The position numbers were made by a program, and so were the translations under genes. A stretch of DNA of 64,000 nt, from contig OZ024724.1 in the NCBI GenBank assembly GCA_964016875.1, positions 17,650,501 through 17,714,500 on the forward strand, written 5' to 3'. This stretch comes from Fallopia convolvulus. Lineage: Eukaryota; Streptophyta; Magnoliopsida; Caryophyllales; Polygonaceae. Positions within the stretch are counted from its first letter, which is position 1. Every line of letters begins with the position of its first letter. Shown piece after piece: positions 45,904-56,474 of this stretch. Below the pieces are notes generated by a model that saw only the letters and a program-made list of their open reading frames with translations, did no database searches and had not been told where the DNA came from.

Positions 45904-46532
45904 AATATCATAATATTGTATAATCTTTAGTAAAATTATCCCGTGAGTATTACGAGAATTCAACTAGTTTACATATGATTTCGGTTTAACTTTCGATGGG
46001 ATTTGTGTGATTGATCCAAATGTTCTTGCCTATACGTACAAGATAATAAGGAAATTTATTGTTCATATTATATTACATTTATTTTTATGGAAATTACTCT
46101 GCCTTTTTAAATTCAAAGTAAATAAAAATATACACATTTTTATTGTAAAAATGCCCAAAAGGGTATTATTTGCCATTTAACCTAAATGAGGGTATTTTCC
46201 ACTTTAACAACTTTTTTGGGCATTCATTTCACTCAATTTCACGGCACTATATGCCTTAATTTCACTGCATTTGGGTGCGTGACTTTCTCGGCCCATTTGG
46301 CCCAATTACTTGGCTCGGCCCAATTATCTAAACAGGATGTCACGCGTTATTATAGTGTGATATAACGCTATATCGTGCCGTCATGGTTTGATTGTTACGT
46401 ATTGACTCGATTATGGATTAAAAATATATTATTTTAATACTTTTTAATGTCACGGCACAACATAGCGTGAAATTGTTACGCTATAATATGTCGTGGTGCA
46501 TATAGCTTAAAATTAGAGTGCAAAAATCCCGA
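45904..46532 (-). repeat. Right TIR of the Mutator-like element, outer part
   Basis: Complementary to 28726-29350 with scattered differences. It ends GCAAAAATCCCGA and is followed by the target duplicate GAGTTTTCTTA at 46533-46543. The last 200 bp repeat ACGCTATA/TATAGCGT-type words as in the left arm. Confidence 0.85.
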
Positions 46533-46607
46533 GAGTTTTCTTATCCCACAAACTCACCCCTTCTTTTTTTGATCAGAAGGGAAAAGCGTTAAAAAAAACG
46601 TCTTGCC

Positions 46608-49322
46608 TTACCAGGCTACAAGATCATTATTAAGATAACTGGAGATAAAACTAGGAGGATAATTAAAAACCATAGCAGAGGAGTCTCCTTGGAAGGTATA
46701 GTTTGCCGGGTAATCCGCAGCACCATTAGCACTACGGCGAACAAGGTGGAGCTCGACATTCCAAGGGGTGTTGAATAGCAAAGATCGGCAATTGCGCACC
46801 AGGGCGTAGCTGGGATGATTGGAAATACAAGGAGACTTAAGCAACTTCACCACCTCAGCAGAATCGGCTTCCACCACCAGATTTGTGATATTCATATCAG
46901 TGGCCATTATTAGGCCGTGCTCCATCGCCTTCAGCTCAACGGTAAGTGCATCACAAACCCCGCAGGTGAAAGAGAAGCCTCGAATGAAAGTGCCAACATG
47001 ATCTCGGATAAGGCCGCTGCCACTAGCTAATCCCGGATTGCCTTTCGAGCACCCATCCATATTCAATTTGTGCCACAACAGAGGAGGAGCAGACCATTTA
47101 TCAGGAACAGGCGCAACACTCGTATTCATGTTCGAGTTAGCCAAGGTACATGATTTAGCGGACCAATAGGCGTCTGTCATAGCGCAGACAATCGACGTGA
47201 GCCTTGGCGTGTTATCTTGGCCTTTGAAAATCAGATGGTTTCGGTATTTCCAAGTATACCAGAGCATATTAGCAAATTGAGTGCACTCCTGGTTTCTTTT
47301 CTTAATTGACATTGCAAGCCACTCTTGTAGACTCACACAATCAAAAAAATTAGCGGATGGAGAGTTTCCGAACAGAGCCAACCAAGCATTTTTCACAGGC
47401 GCACAGTCTCGAAGCATGTGAAGCTCAGTTTCAGATTGATCGCATCTCGGACAGCATGGCTAAGTGGAGATGTGTCTTCTAAACCGATTTGCATTACACA
47501 GAACACTGTTATTAGCCAAGAGATAAACGAAGTTCCGAGCTCTCTGCTGAGCTGGTATAGCCCAGATTAATGACCACTGGAAATCAACCTGCATAGGAGG
47601 ATCAGAAGCTTCCCGAATCAGTCTCATAGCCGAGCTGGTTGAAAAGACTCCGTTGGGAGTTGGTCCCCAAAAAACTTGGTCAGTCAAAAGTTCATCTTGC
47701 TGAACATGAATTGCCATGAGTTGAAGACAAGTGTGGTGGTCCAGAAAAGGAGAAATAATCTCCCAATTCCACGTGTTTTCAAGCCAGCATTCAGCCACAG
47801 TGTAGCCACTAATATCTTCTGGAATCGGGTGAATGGCTAAATCGATCAGAGGTATCGACGTAACCCAAGGATGAAACCAAAAAAGAATCGAATGTCCATT
47901 ACAAACAGACATTCGAATTCCTTTAACCAGAACAGAAGCTCCATGCACCACCCCTTTCCAAATATTAGAAGCATTCAGTTTGGGGCTAAACATATCAATA
48001 TCTAATCGTTCTTGGCAATATTTCCCCCTTAGCACCCGGCACCAGATCGCATCATGTTCATTGAGTATACGCCATCGAAGCTTAGCCAAAATAGCCGAGA
48101 TGGAATGACGCATAGAGTGAATGCCAAGGCCACCATCAGATTTTGGACGAGCAACTTTCTCTCTTGCAAGAAGATGAATGCGCTTTGTTTCCGCCGTGGA
48201 ACCCCACACAAACTCACAGGCCAGCTTATCAATTGAATCACAAATGGCACGTGGGATCATGTTCATCTGCATAACATATAGCGGAAGGCTAGTCAAGACT
48301 GAGTTGACCAGTGTTGTTCTACCCGCCATTGAAAGTGTACGAGTATGCCACCCCCGGATACGAGAAGAGACACGGTCAAGGATATATTGAAATTTCTCGT
48401 TTGTTAGACGGCCACAAACTGTGGGGGTACCCAAATAGGTGCCAAAATCATCAATAACCGTCATATTCATGTATTGACTGATTTCGAATTTAACAACAGC
48501 TCTTACTTTTCTAGAGAAGAAAACCGAGCTCTTATGATAATTAACTTGCTCTCCCGAAATATCACAAAACTGTGATAGACATCTTTTAATAACTTCTGCT
48601 TGAATCTTCGAAGCATCAGCAAACAGAATCAAATCATCAGCATAGAATAAATGTGAGATTCTGACACCCCCAAGCTCAATTGGTCTCCATAAACCAGCAA
48701 CAACGGAATCCTCAATGATATGTGAGAGTTTTTCCATGCACATCAAAAAAAGATATGGCGAAAGAGGGTCTCCTTGTTGGACCCCACGAGAAGGCACAAA
48801 ATTTCCGGCATAAGTACCAGTCCAAAGTAGATCAACCCTCCCTTCTCGTTGGGTTTTCATAATGATATCCACCATTCGATCAGGGAGATGGGCCTCAATC
48901 AGAACAAATTCTAGGAAATCCCACTTGATACGATCATACGCCTTAGCGAGGTCGATTTTCAACATCATCCACCGAGTGGACCCACTATAAGCGGACATGG
49001 TGTGGATAGCTTCTTGAACCACCACAACATTATCTACAATCTGTCTACCCGGGATAAAACTCGCTTGAGCCGGATTAATAATAGAAGGCAGGATTGGCTT
49101 TAATCGGTTAACTAACGCCTTAGTGACCAATTTATAGGTCACATTTAAGAGAGAAATCGGTCTGTAATGGGCAGGCGAAGTCGGGGCCTCTTTCTTAGCA
49201 ATCAGAGTCATCAGAGCATCGCCAAGACTTGCCGGAAGAGAGCCATTGTTTAAAACCTGGAGCACAAGCTCTGTAGTCTGCTCTCCCACAATATTCCAAT
49301 TCTTTTGATAAAAGATGGCAGG
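46608..49322 (-). pseudogene. LINE ORF2: reverse transcriptase, zinc region and ribonuclease H
   Basis: The RT core is visible in order: LMTLIAKKEAPTSPAHYRP, INPAQASFIPGRQIVDN, MLKIDLAKAYDRIKWDF, RGVQQGDPLSPYLFLMC and catalytic FYADDLILFADASK. A zf-RVT motif (CCPRCDQSETELHMLRDC) spans a nonsense codon at 47460-47462 just upstream of it. Ribonuclease H follows with NMDGCSKGNPGLASGSG, ELKAMEHGLIMATDM and EADSAEVV. The stop is at 46608. At the upper edge, the frame runs into PAIFYQKNWNIVG, whose other half lies beyond the Athila insertion. The enzyme would perform target-primed reverse transcription. Confidence 0.92.
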
Positions 49323-49327
49323 GAAAC

Positions 49328-50741
49328 TGATGTCTCTCTATTTGGTGGTGTTTTCATATGTGATTTCCTTTGTAAATATGTTTCTTTTTCCCCTTTTCTT
49401 GTGCGTTTTGTTCCTTTTTAGCTTAGTTCCCGTATTTCTATGAGATTCGGAGACTACGCACCTTTTATGTGTTTTGTAGGTAATTTGGCATGAATCAAGG
49501 ATGAATTTGAAGGAGGGTCGAGACATGGAGCAAAGGCCGAGCTAAAGCGGGAAAGAGAGAAGCAAGCCATGAAGAAGAACAAGAGAAGCCAACTAAGAAG
49601 AAGGTGGAACGAGGTCAGGACCGAGATGCAACAACGTCGGTCCCGACTTTGAAGTTTCCAACCTCGGACCGAGTTGCACAGTACCTCGGGCCCGAGGTTC
49701 CTCCGTGTCGGGCCGAGTCGGTCACCGGACTACTTGGGCTCCAAGGCACGAATTTGTGAACTTCCACTTTTGCCCCTCATTTAATCCATAAAAGGCCCTC
49801 TTGTCTTCTAAGAAGGGGTTCCCTCACACACAAAAGAAAGGGGGGTTCCAAGGGAGCCAAGAGGATACTTGGAGAGCAAGGAGGAAGGAGAAGAGGAGGA
49901 AGAGAGAGAGAATCGGCCAAGGAGGAGGAAGACTTGAGAGGTTTTGTTGATTGTTTAGCTTTGATTTGCTTTGATCTTGTGGATTTGAAAACCCTTGAAT
50001 TGAATTTGTGGATTGCTTTGGATTTGAATGAACCCTTGCTTTGTTTTGAGATTGATTATGATGATTGCTTTCTCTTTTGATTTGATTTCTTTCTTTGCTT
50101 GTCACATGGAGTAGATCTCCTTGATCTTGGGTTATGGGGGAAAACCCTAGCTAGGTTTAGGCTAGAAACCCCAATTCCATAGCCTTGAGTGTTTGATCTA
50201 AGGAACCCACTCTACATCGAGCTACAATTCCTTGCGAAAGTCGGGAATCAAGGCTTGAGATTGGCAAAGTAGCGAAAGTGAACATGTGTCAATCTCAAGA
50301 CCTTGCTTCGAAGGGGATTTCCCCATGGATCGAGGTGTAGATGTGGTTGGAACGAGGGCGAAAGCACTCGATCCTAGTCCGATCATCACTCATTGCCTGA
50401 ATTGGGGTGGAAAAGCCTTAATCTACTAGGGAAGGAACCCAAAAGCCCAAGATCTACTTTTAAAATCTTTGAGTTCGACATCCCCAGCTACCTCGGGCCC
50501 GACTTACCCAGTGTCGGTCCCGACTTCCTCTTGTCGCCAACCTCGGGCCCGACGTGACCTCAGTGTCGGTCCCGACTGTTTTCTTTATATTCCTTTGTTT
50601 TATGCTCTCCTTTCTAGCTTCCTAGTATCTAGGCACATCGATCGAGTAGACTTCCCGAGTGTTCGACACCCACCACGTACTACAACGGGGTCGGGTTATA
50701 ATTTGTATCTCTTGACCCTCGCACACCGTGAGAGGCGATCA
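49328..50741 (+). repeat. 5' LTR of the Athila element
   Basis: 1414 bp. It contains two clusters of the family motif: about 49612-49730 (TCGGTCCCGACTTTG, CTCGGACCGAG, CTCGGGCCCGAGG) and 50485-50582 (CTCGGGCCCGAC, TGTCGGTCCCGACT alternating). CATAAAAGG near 49787 may serve as TATA box. Confidence 0.94.
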
Positions 50742-50747
50742 AAAGAA

Positions 50748-50765
50748 TGGCGCCGTTGCCGGGGA
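50748..50765 (+). other. Primer-binding site of the Athila element
   Basis: TGGCGCCGTTGCCGGGGA, six bases after the LTR end, is the standard Athila-type site. Confidence 0.93.
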
Positions 50766-50846
50766 AGTCTAAGTGCATTGTGTGCCAATTTGGTTAGTTT
50801 TTTTGTGTATTGGTAGTTATTTGGGTGAGGGAATAGCCCAAACCCT

Positions 50847-53800
50847 TTGTTTGTTTTTGATTTGTTTTGGTTTGTGTTTTTGTTTCATAGGTGTATGCTA
50901 GCTTGTTCCTCCCGAGGAACACTTGAGCTTGAGTTTGTGAGTGATCCGGAAAGTATTCTCAAGGAAGCCCGAAGAAGGAAAAGGATGGAGAATCAAGCTC
51001 TCCATGTTAATGAGGAGTTGGCTCAACTTAGGGCCGAAATGGCTAGATTGCAACTTGAGAGGGACAATCAAGAGGAGGTGGCAAGAAGAGAACGAGAGCA
51101 ACGGATGAGAGCCGAGGCTCAACTCAACGCTCTACCCCGGAATGCACGCCAATATATGCATCCGGAGTTGAGGGTCCCCGAGCCGGCTATTGTGCTTCCC
51201 GAGGTTGCCAAGAATTTTGAGATCAAGACGCAATTCATCTCCCTCATCAAGCGTGATCAATTCGTGGGCCGTCCACATGAGTGTCCCATAGAGCACGTCA
51301 AACGCTTTGTGGACATGTGTGAGACGATCTCTACCGACGAGGAGACATTGGAGTATGTGCTTCTAAAGGCGTTCAAATGGTCACTTGGGGGCAAGGCCAC
51401 ACATTGGCTCGAGAGCCAAGCTCCTAGGTCAATCACAACTTGGAAGACACTCTATGATGCTTTCTTGATGAAGTTCTTCCCTCTCTCAAAGACAACCGAG
51501 CTAAGAAGGAAGATTGCAAGCTTTCAACAAGGTCCGAATGAGCCTCTCTTCGAAGCATGGGACCGTTTCAAGGAGATGTTGCGCCAATGTCCTACTCATG
51601 GCCAACAACCATATGTGCTTCAAGACATCTTTTTCCAAGGCATCAATCCGGTAACGAAGGACAAGCTCAATCTCCACACCGATTGTGGGTTCATAGACTT
51701 GACACCGGGTCAAGCTTGGGAGCTACTTGACAAGCTATCCGATTATGAGGCCATGTATGGGGTGAGTCAAGCTAGAAAGGAGGTGAAAGTTCAAGGTGAA
51801 GGTGCAAGGAAGTTATATGATCCAAAGGGAGAAGACATTGATAGAGATGTGAAGCTCCAATTCCTTGAAGGTGAAGTGAGCAAGCTCAAGAGGCAAGTCC
51901 ACTACTACAAGCAAAATGCTAGAGCTTGTGAGGAGTGTGGATCCTTTGCACATGCTACACAAGTTTGTCCGAATGAGAGCCAAGTGCGCTTGGCCGAACG
52001 AATTGAGGAGGCAAACTATGTTCGTGGAAATTTTGGTGGAAGAGGCAACTTCAACAATGGTGGCAATGGCCGGTGGAACAACGGTCAAGCTCAAGGCTAC
52101 AACAACAATTTCAACCAAAACGAGCCAAGGGCGCCACCACCACCATATAGACCACCGGGATTCAATGAGTTACAAACATTTGCTCAAGAGATGAGAGATG
52201 GGTTCAAGGAGATGAGGACCCAATTCAATGAGTTTGGTGCATGGAGGAGGCAAGTCGACAATCAATTTGCCCAATTTGCGACTCAAGCCCCGAGAGAGAA
52301 TGGGAGACTTCCGGGCCGACCCGAGGAGAATCCTCGAGCTCAAAACAATCAAAATGAAGTCTGGGCAATTGGATTGAGAAGTGGCCGAAACCTACCCGAG
52401 CCACACGTGCCTAAGAAGAATGAAGAGAGTCGGACCAACTTACCCAGCAAGTCGGGTCCGACGTTCCCCGAAGTCGACCCAGCAAGAAGATCGACTCCTT
52501 CACCCCGGACCGAGGTCGAGAGCAACTCGGGACCGACGTACACAGACCTCGATCCAACCCCTCAGTCCAGGACCGAGATTCACAACATCGGGCCCGACAT
52601 GGTGCCCAAGTCGGTCCATTCAGAAAATGTTGAAATTGAAGTAGGGAAGTCCAAAGAGGTTGATCCGAGCAAGATTCAAGGTGCAACAATTCTCCCATAT
52701 CCCTCGAGGAAGCCGAAAGATGATGTTGAGAACAAGTTCAAGAGGTTTCTCAAACTCTTGCAAGGCTTGAACATCTCCATCCCGTTCACCGACGCATTGA
52801 GTGAGATGCCATCTTATGCCAAGTTTTTAAGGGAGATTTTGAGCAAGACGAGGTCCATAGTGGAAATGCAAGATGAAGTCAAGACCTTGGAGTTACCACA
52901 AAAGCTAGGAGATCCCGGTCGTTTTGCTATAACCATTGGTGTGGGGTCTCAAAATTTCCAAGCCTTGTGTGATCTTGGAGCAAGCACGAGCATCATTCCT
53001 TACACCATATGGAAATCCACATCTATGGGTCTCATAGCTCCGGTCAACATGAGGTTAACAATAGCGGATGGGTCGTCCATCGAACCAATTGGTGTCGTCA
53101 AGGATTATCCCGTTTGCATTGAAGGCCACTATGTCCCAATCGACTTTGTTGTAGTAGACATGATAGAAGTGCCGGGTGAACCGATCATACTAGGGAGACC
53201 TTTCCTTGCTACGGTTGGGGCAATCATTGATGTAAAGAAGGGCCACTTGTCTCTTGACATTGGAGGAAGAGAAATTGAGTTTTTCTTTAGACCAACTTCA
53301 AAAGGGACCGTACATAAAGAAGCTAAGATGATCCAAGTTCCTCTTGGATTGCAATGGGAAGCCATTTCTAAAAAGTCAAGGCCAAGGGAGCTTAGGTTGA
53401 AAGCCACCCCACCACCTAGAGAAATTGAGATAGAGCGCCAAGGTCTAGCCCTCAATATGATTGAGCATGAGCAATTGGAGGAAGGGATGTCTTACTTGGA
53501 GGTGTTCAAGGCCGAGAAAGAAGAAGTTCAAGCACCACCGGAACCATCTCAAGAACTCAAGGAGCTTCCAAAAGATTTGAGGTACGCATTTCTTGGTCCC
53601 AACTCTTCTTTACCCGTAATCATAAATGCCAACTTGAATGATGAGGAGGAGTCTAAGTTGTTGAAGGTTCTAAGAAAACATAGAGGAGCTTTAGGGTATT
53701 CACTAGAGGAACTAAAGGGAATCTCTCCCTCAATTTGCATGCATAGGATTTATATGGAGGATAACCATAAACCCACTATTGAACCCCAAAGAAGATTAAA

Positions 53801-56474
53801 TCCTAACATGAAAGAAGTGGTAAAGAGTGAAATACTTAGGATGTTGGATGCGGGAATTATCTTCCCAATTTCCGATAGCAAGTATGTGAGTCCCGTGCAT
53901 GTAGTTCCTAAGAAAGGAGGTTTCACCGTTGTGCAAAATGAAAAGGGAGAAATGATACCTATGAGAACCACAACAAAATGGCGTATGTGTATTGATTACC
54001 GTAAGCTTAATACCGGCACTCGCAAAGACCATTTTCCTCTTCCTTTCATAGACCAAGTCCTAGAGAGATTAGCACAACATGAATATTTTTGCTACCTTGA
54101 CGGGTATAGCGGGTTTTGGCAAATCCCTATTCATCCCGATGATCAAGAGAAGACGACATTCACATGTCCTTATGGGACTTTTGCCTATAGACGCATGCCT
54201 TTTGGTTTATGTAATGCGCCGGCAACATTTCAAAGATGCATGATGTCCATCTTCTCTGATATGGTTGAGGATATAGTAGAAGTGTTTATGGATGATTTCT
54301 CCGTCTACGGATCCTCATTTGATGTTTGCTTAGCTAACTTAGACAAGGTTTTGACTAGATGTGAGGAGACTAGCTTGGTGCTTAATTGGGAAAAATGCCA
54401 CTTTATGGTGAAGGAGGGCATAGTACTAGGACACCTAGTTTCTAGTAGGGGGATAGAGGTAGATAGAGCTAAAGTTGAAATAATTGAAAAACTACCTCCC
54501 CCCTCTTGTGTTCGTGATGTTAGGAGTTTCTTAGGTCATGCAGGATTTTATAGACGGTTCATCAAGGATTTTTCTAAAATTGCAAAACCATTGTCTAACC
54601 TCTTGATGAAGGATGTGCCCTTTGTATTTTTCGAGGATTGCATGAGTTCTTTTTGTAGGTTGAGAGATGCCTTGATCTCGGCTCCAATAATGGCGGCACC
54701 CGATTGGAATCTTCCATTCGAGGTGATGTGTGATGCTAGTGATTTCGCCGTAGGGGCCGTCCTTGGGCAAAGGAAGGATGGAAAGTTGCATGCCATTTAC
54801 TACGCAAGCAAAACTTTGGATGAAACTCAGTGCAATTACACAACAACGGAGAAAGAGTTTCTTCCGATAGTGTTCGCGTTTGAGAAATTCCGTTCATATC
54901 TTGTGGGATCAAAGGTGGTAGTCTTCACAGACCATGCGGCAATCAAATACCTCATGAAGAAGAAAGATGCAAAGCCGAGGCTTCTAAGGTGGATGCTCCT
55001 TCTCCAAGAGTTTGACCATGAGATCAAGGACAAAACCGGTGCGGAAAATGTGGTAGCGGATCATCTATCCCGTTTGCCCATCGAGTACATGTTGGAAATG
55101 GAGGATGGTATGACTATAGATGATTCAAGAGCGGATGAAGTTCTCATGAGCGGAAGGGAGGAAAGGAAGGGTGGATCGACGAACCAAGTACGTCGGGCCC
55201 GAGGTTCAAAACATTGGACCGAAGGCAAGGCAAGTGCGAGTGAGTCGGGACCGAGTACTTCAACATCGGGCCCGAGGCAGCTGCGTGTCTGCGAAGCTGG
55301 ACCGGCGTCTAACCATGTCGGGCCCGGTATACTTGAATGTCGGTCTGTGGAAGAAAGTAAGTTTCCTAGATCGATCTCCATTTCTTCTCGTTCTAAATTG
55401 ATTGATTCTTTCTCTCCCACTGGCCTTCTTTCTATTAGTGCCGTAAGACGAGGGGTTTCCCCTTGGTTTGCGGATTTTGCTAACTTTGCCGTAGGGGGAG
55501 TGATCCCACCAAATTTTTCTTATCAAGCTAGGAAGAAATTCTTACATGATGCTAGACAATACTTTTGGGATGATCCATATCTCTACAAGGAAGGGCGTGA
55601 TCAAATCTATAGACGGTGTGTGTCAAGTGAAGAGGTTGAGAGCATAATTCACCATTGCCATTCCTTGCCTACGGGAGGTCACGCTAAGAGTTCCAAAACC
55701 ACCTCAAAAATTCTTCAATGTGGTTATTATTGGCCAACCATGTTCAAGGATGTGCATGATTATGTGAGGAAGTGTGAGGAGTGCCAAAGAGAGGGGAACC
55801 TATCAAGGAGGAATGAGACTCCTCAAACTGGCATTCTAGAAGTTGAGTTATTTGATGTATGGGGTATTGACTTCATGGGACCATTTCCCACATCGGGGCC
55901 TTACAAGTACATCTTGGTAGCCGTGGACTATGTTTCAAAATGGGTGGAGGCCATACCAACAAGAACCAATGATGCTAAGGTGGTGATGAAGTTTTTGAAA
56001 AGCAACATTTTTGCAAGGTTTGGTGTGCCTAGGGTTCTCATAAGTGATGGCGGACCTCATTTCATTGAGAGGTGCTTCGAAAATGTGTTGATTAAGTATG
56101 GGGTGTCTCATCGAGTTGCTACTCCTTATCATCCTCAAACAAGCGGGCAAGTCGAGGTGTCAAACCGTCAAATCAAGGCTATCTTGGAGAAGACCAAGAA
56201 GTGGCATGATAGGAAGTTAATTCCAAAGACCTATCAAACCGGTGACAAGGTTCTCCTTTTCAATTCAAGGCTTAAACTTTTCCCCGGGAAGTTAAGGACT
56301 AGGTGGAGCGGACCATTTGTGGTCCACCGTATCTATGCTCATGGTGCGGTGGACTTGGTTGATGAACAAGGACATATTTTCAAAGTGAATGGTCATCGAG
56401 TGAAGAAGTTCTATGACAGGGACGGTCCAAACGAAGAAGTTAGAGCCTCATGGGCTCTCGTCCTCGCCGATTGA
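50847..56474 (+). CDS. Athila gag-pol polyprotein, open but with a shortened integrase
   Basis: The frame has 1875 codons; translation may start at codon 1, at the methionine before LACSSRGTLELEF (codon 17) or at MENQALHVNEEL (about codon 48). Gag (codons about 50-330) has a coiled-coil N-part and the capsid domain (FVGRPHECPIEHVKRFVDMC, WLESQAPRSITTWKTLYDAF). A CCHC knuckle (CEECGSFAHATQVC) is near codon 360. Aspartic protease DLGASTSIIP is near 708. RT has KWRMCIDYRKLN and catalytic FMDDFSVYG near 1147. Ribonuclease H begins VMCDASDFAVGAVLG near 1290. The integrase HHCC finger is at about 1602-1648, with D in WGIDFMGP, D in ISDGGPHF and E in SGQVEVSN. After that Glu only about 15 residues precede KKWHDRKL and the GPF module (LRTRWSGPFVV). 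Related integrases have roughly 90 more residues there, so activity is doubtful. Two linkers (near codons 527-590 and 1447-1500) encode the family nucleotide motif. Confidence 0.93.
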   Translation: MFVFDLFWFVFLFHRCMLACSSRGTLELEFVSDPESILKEARRRKRMENQALHVNEELAQLRAEMARLQLERDNQEEVARREREQRMRAEAQLNALPRNARQYMHPELRVPEPAIVLPEVAKNFEIKTQFISLIKRDQFVGRPHECPIEHVKRFVDMCETISTDEETLEYVLLKAFKWSLGGKATHWLESQAPRSITTWKTLYDAFLMKFFPLSKTTELRRKIASFQQGPNEPLFEAWDRFKEMLRQCPTHGQQPYVLQDIFFQGINPVTKDKLNLHTDCGFIDLTPGQAWELLDKLSDYEAMYGVSQARKEVKVQGEGARKLYDPKGEDIDRDVKLQFLEGEVSKLKRQVHYYKQNARACEECGSFAHATQVCPNESQVRLAERIEEANYVRGNFGGRGNFNNGGNGRWNNGQAQGYNNNFNQNEPRAPPPPYRPPGFNELQTFAQEMRDGFKEMRTQFNEFGAWRRQVDNQFAQFATQAPRENGRLPGRPEENPRAQNNQNEVWAIGLRSGRNLPEPHVPKKNEESRTNLPSKSGPTFPEVDPARRSTPSPRTEVESNSGPTYTDLDPTPQSRTEIHNIGPDMVPKSVHSENVEIEVGKSKEVDPSKIQGATILPYPSRKPKDDVENKFKRFLKLLQGLNISIPFTDALSEMPSYAKFLREILSKTRSIVEMQDEVKTLELPQKLGDPGRFAITIGVGSQNFQALCDLGASTSIIPYTIWKSTSMGLIAPVNMRLTIADGSSIEPIGVVKDYPVCIEGHYVPIDFVVVDMIEVPGEPIILGRPFLATVGAIIDVKKGHLSLDIGGREIEFFFRPTSKGTVHKEAKMIQVPLGLQWEAISKKSRPRELRLKATPPPREIEIERQGLALNMIEHEQLEEGMSYLEVFKAEKEEVQAPPEPSQELKELPKDLRYAFLGPNSSLPVIINANLNDEEESKLLKVLRKHRGALGYSLEELKGISPSICMHRIYMEDNHKPTIEPQRRLNPNMKEVVKSEILRMLDAGIIFPISDSKYVSPVHVVPKKGGFTVVQNEKGEMIPMRTTTKWRMCIDYRKLNTGTRKDHFPLPFIDQVLERLAQHEYFCYLDGYSGFWQIPIHPDDQEKTTFTCPYGTFAYRRMPFGLCNAPATFQRCMMSIFSDMVEDIVEVFMDDFSVYGSSFDVCLANLDKVLTRCEETSLVLNWEKCHFMVKEGIVLGHLVSSRGIEVDRAKVEIIEKLPPPSCVRDVRSFLGHAGFYRRFIKDFSKIAKPLSNLLMKDVPFVFFEDCMSSFCRLRDALISAPIMAAPDWNLPFEVMCDASDFAVGAVLGQRKDGKLHAIYYASKTLDETQCNYTTTEKEFLPIVFAFEKFRSYLVGSKVVVFTDHAAIKYLMKKKDAKPRLLRWMLLLQEFDHEIKDKTGAENVVADHLSRLPIEYMLEMEDGMTIDDSRADEVLMSGREERKGGSTNQVRRARGSKHWTEGKASASESGPSTSTSGPRQLRVCEAGPASNHVGPGILECRSVEESKFPRSISISSRSKLIDSFSPTGLLSISAVRRGVSPWFADFANFAVGGVIPPNFSYQARKKFLHDARQYFWDDPYLYKEGRDQIYRRCVSSEEVESIIHHCHSLPTGGHAKSSKTTSKILQCGYYWPTMFKDVHDYVRKCEECQREGNLSRRNETPQTGILEVELFDVWGIDFMGPFPTSGPYKYILVAVDYVSKWVEAIPTRTNDAKVVMKFLKSNIFARFGVPRVLISDGGPHFIERCFENVLIKYGVSHRVATPYHPQTSGQVEVSNRQIKAILEKTKKWHDRKLIPKTYQTGDKVLLFNSRLKLFPGKLRTRWSGPFVVHRIYAHGAVDLVDEQGHIFKVNGHRVKKFYDRDGPNEEVRASWALVLAD
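52430..52620 (+). repeat. Family motif cluster inside the gag-protease linker
   Basis: AGTCGGACCAACTTACC, AAGTCGGGTCCGACGTTCC, AACTCGGGACCGACGTAC and CATCGGGCCCGACATGG occur within 190 bp of open reading frame. They encode a Pro/Ser/Thr/Arg-rich linker with no domain similarity. Confidence 0.85.
55188..55345 (+). repeat. Family motif cluster inside the ribonuclease H-integrase linker
   Basis: CGTCGGGCCCGAGGTT, AGTCGGGACCGAGTAC, CATCGGGCCCGAGGCA and TGTCGGGCCCGGTATA within 160 bp. The reading frame stays open and encodes a Ser/Gly/Arg-rich linker not expected between these domains. Confidence 0.85.

Larger units (their letters stand above)
28726..46532. mobile_element. Mutator-like DNA transposon with long TIRs, non-autonomous, carrying a Copia insertion
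   Basis: Left arm 28726-29588 is the reverse complement of 31408-31643 joined to 45904-46532, so each arm is about 860 bp. The two ends are flanked by the direct repeat GAGTTTTCTTA (28715-28725 and 46533-46543), 10-11 bp depending on where the edge is set. That fits the 8-11 bp duplications of Mutator-like elements. Without the Copia element it would be about 3.5 kb. The 1.8-kb core (29589-31407) holds a minisatellite and two short GC-richer pieces but no transposase, so it would depend on an enzyme from elsewhere. Confidence 0.82.

Noticed and set aside
28726..46532. The 860-bp inverted repeats as a hairpin or microRNA locus
   Set aside because: The flanking 10-11 bp direct repeat and subterminal repeats fit a DNA transposon better; small-RNA production from it remains possible.
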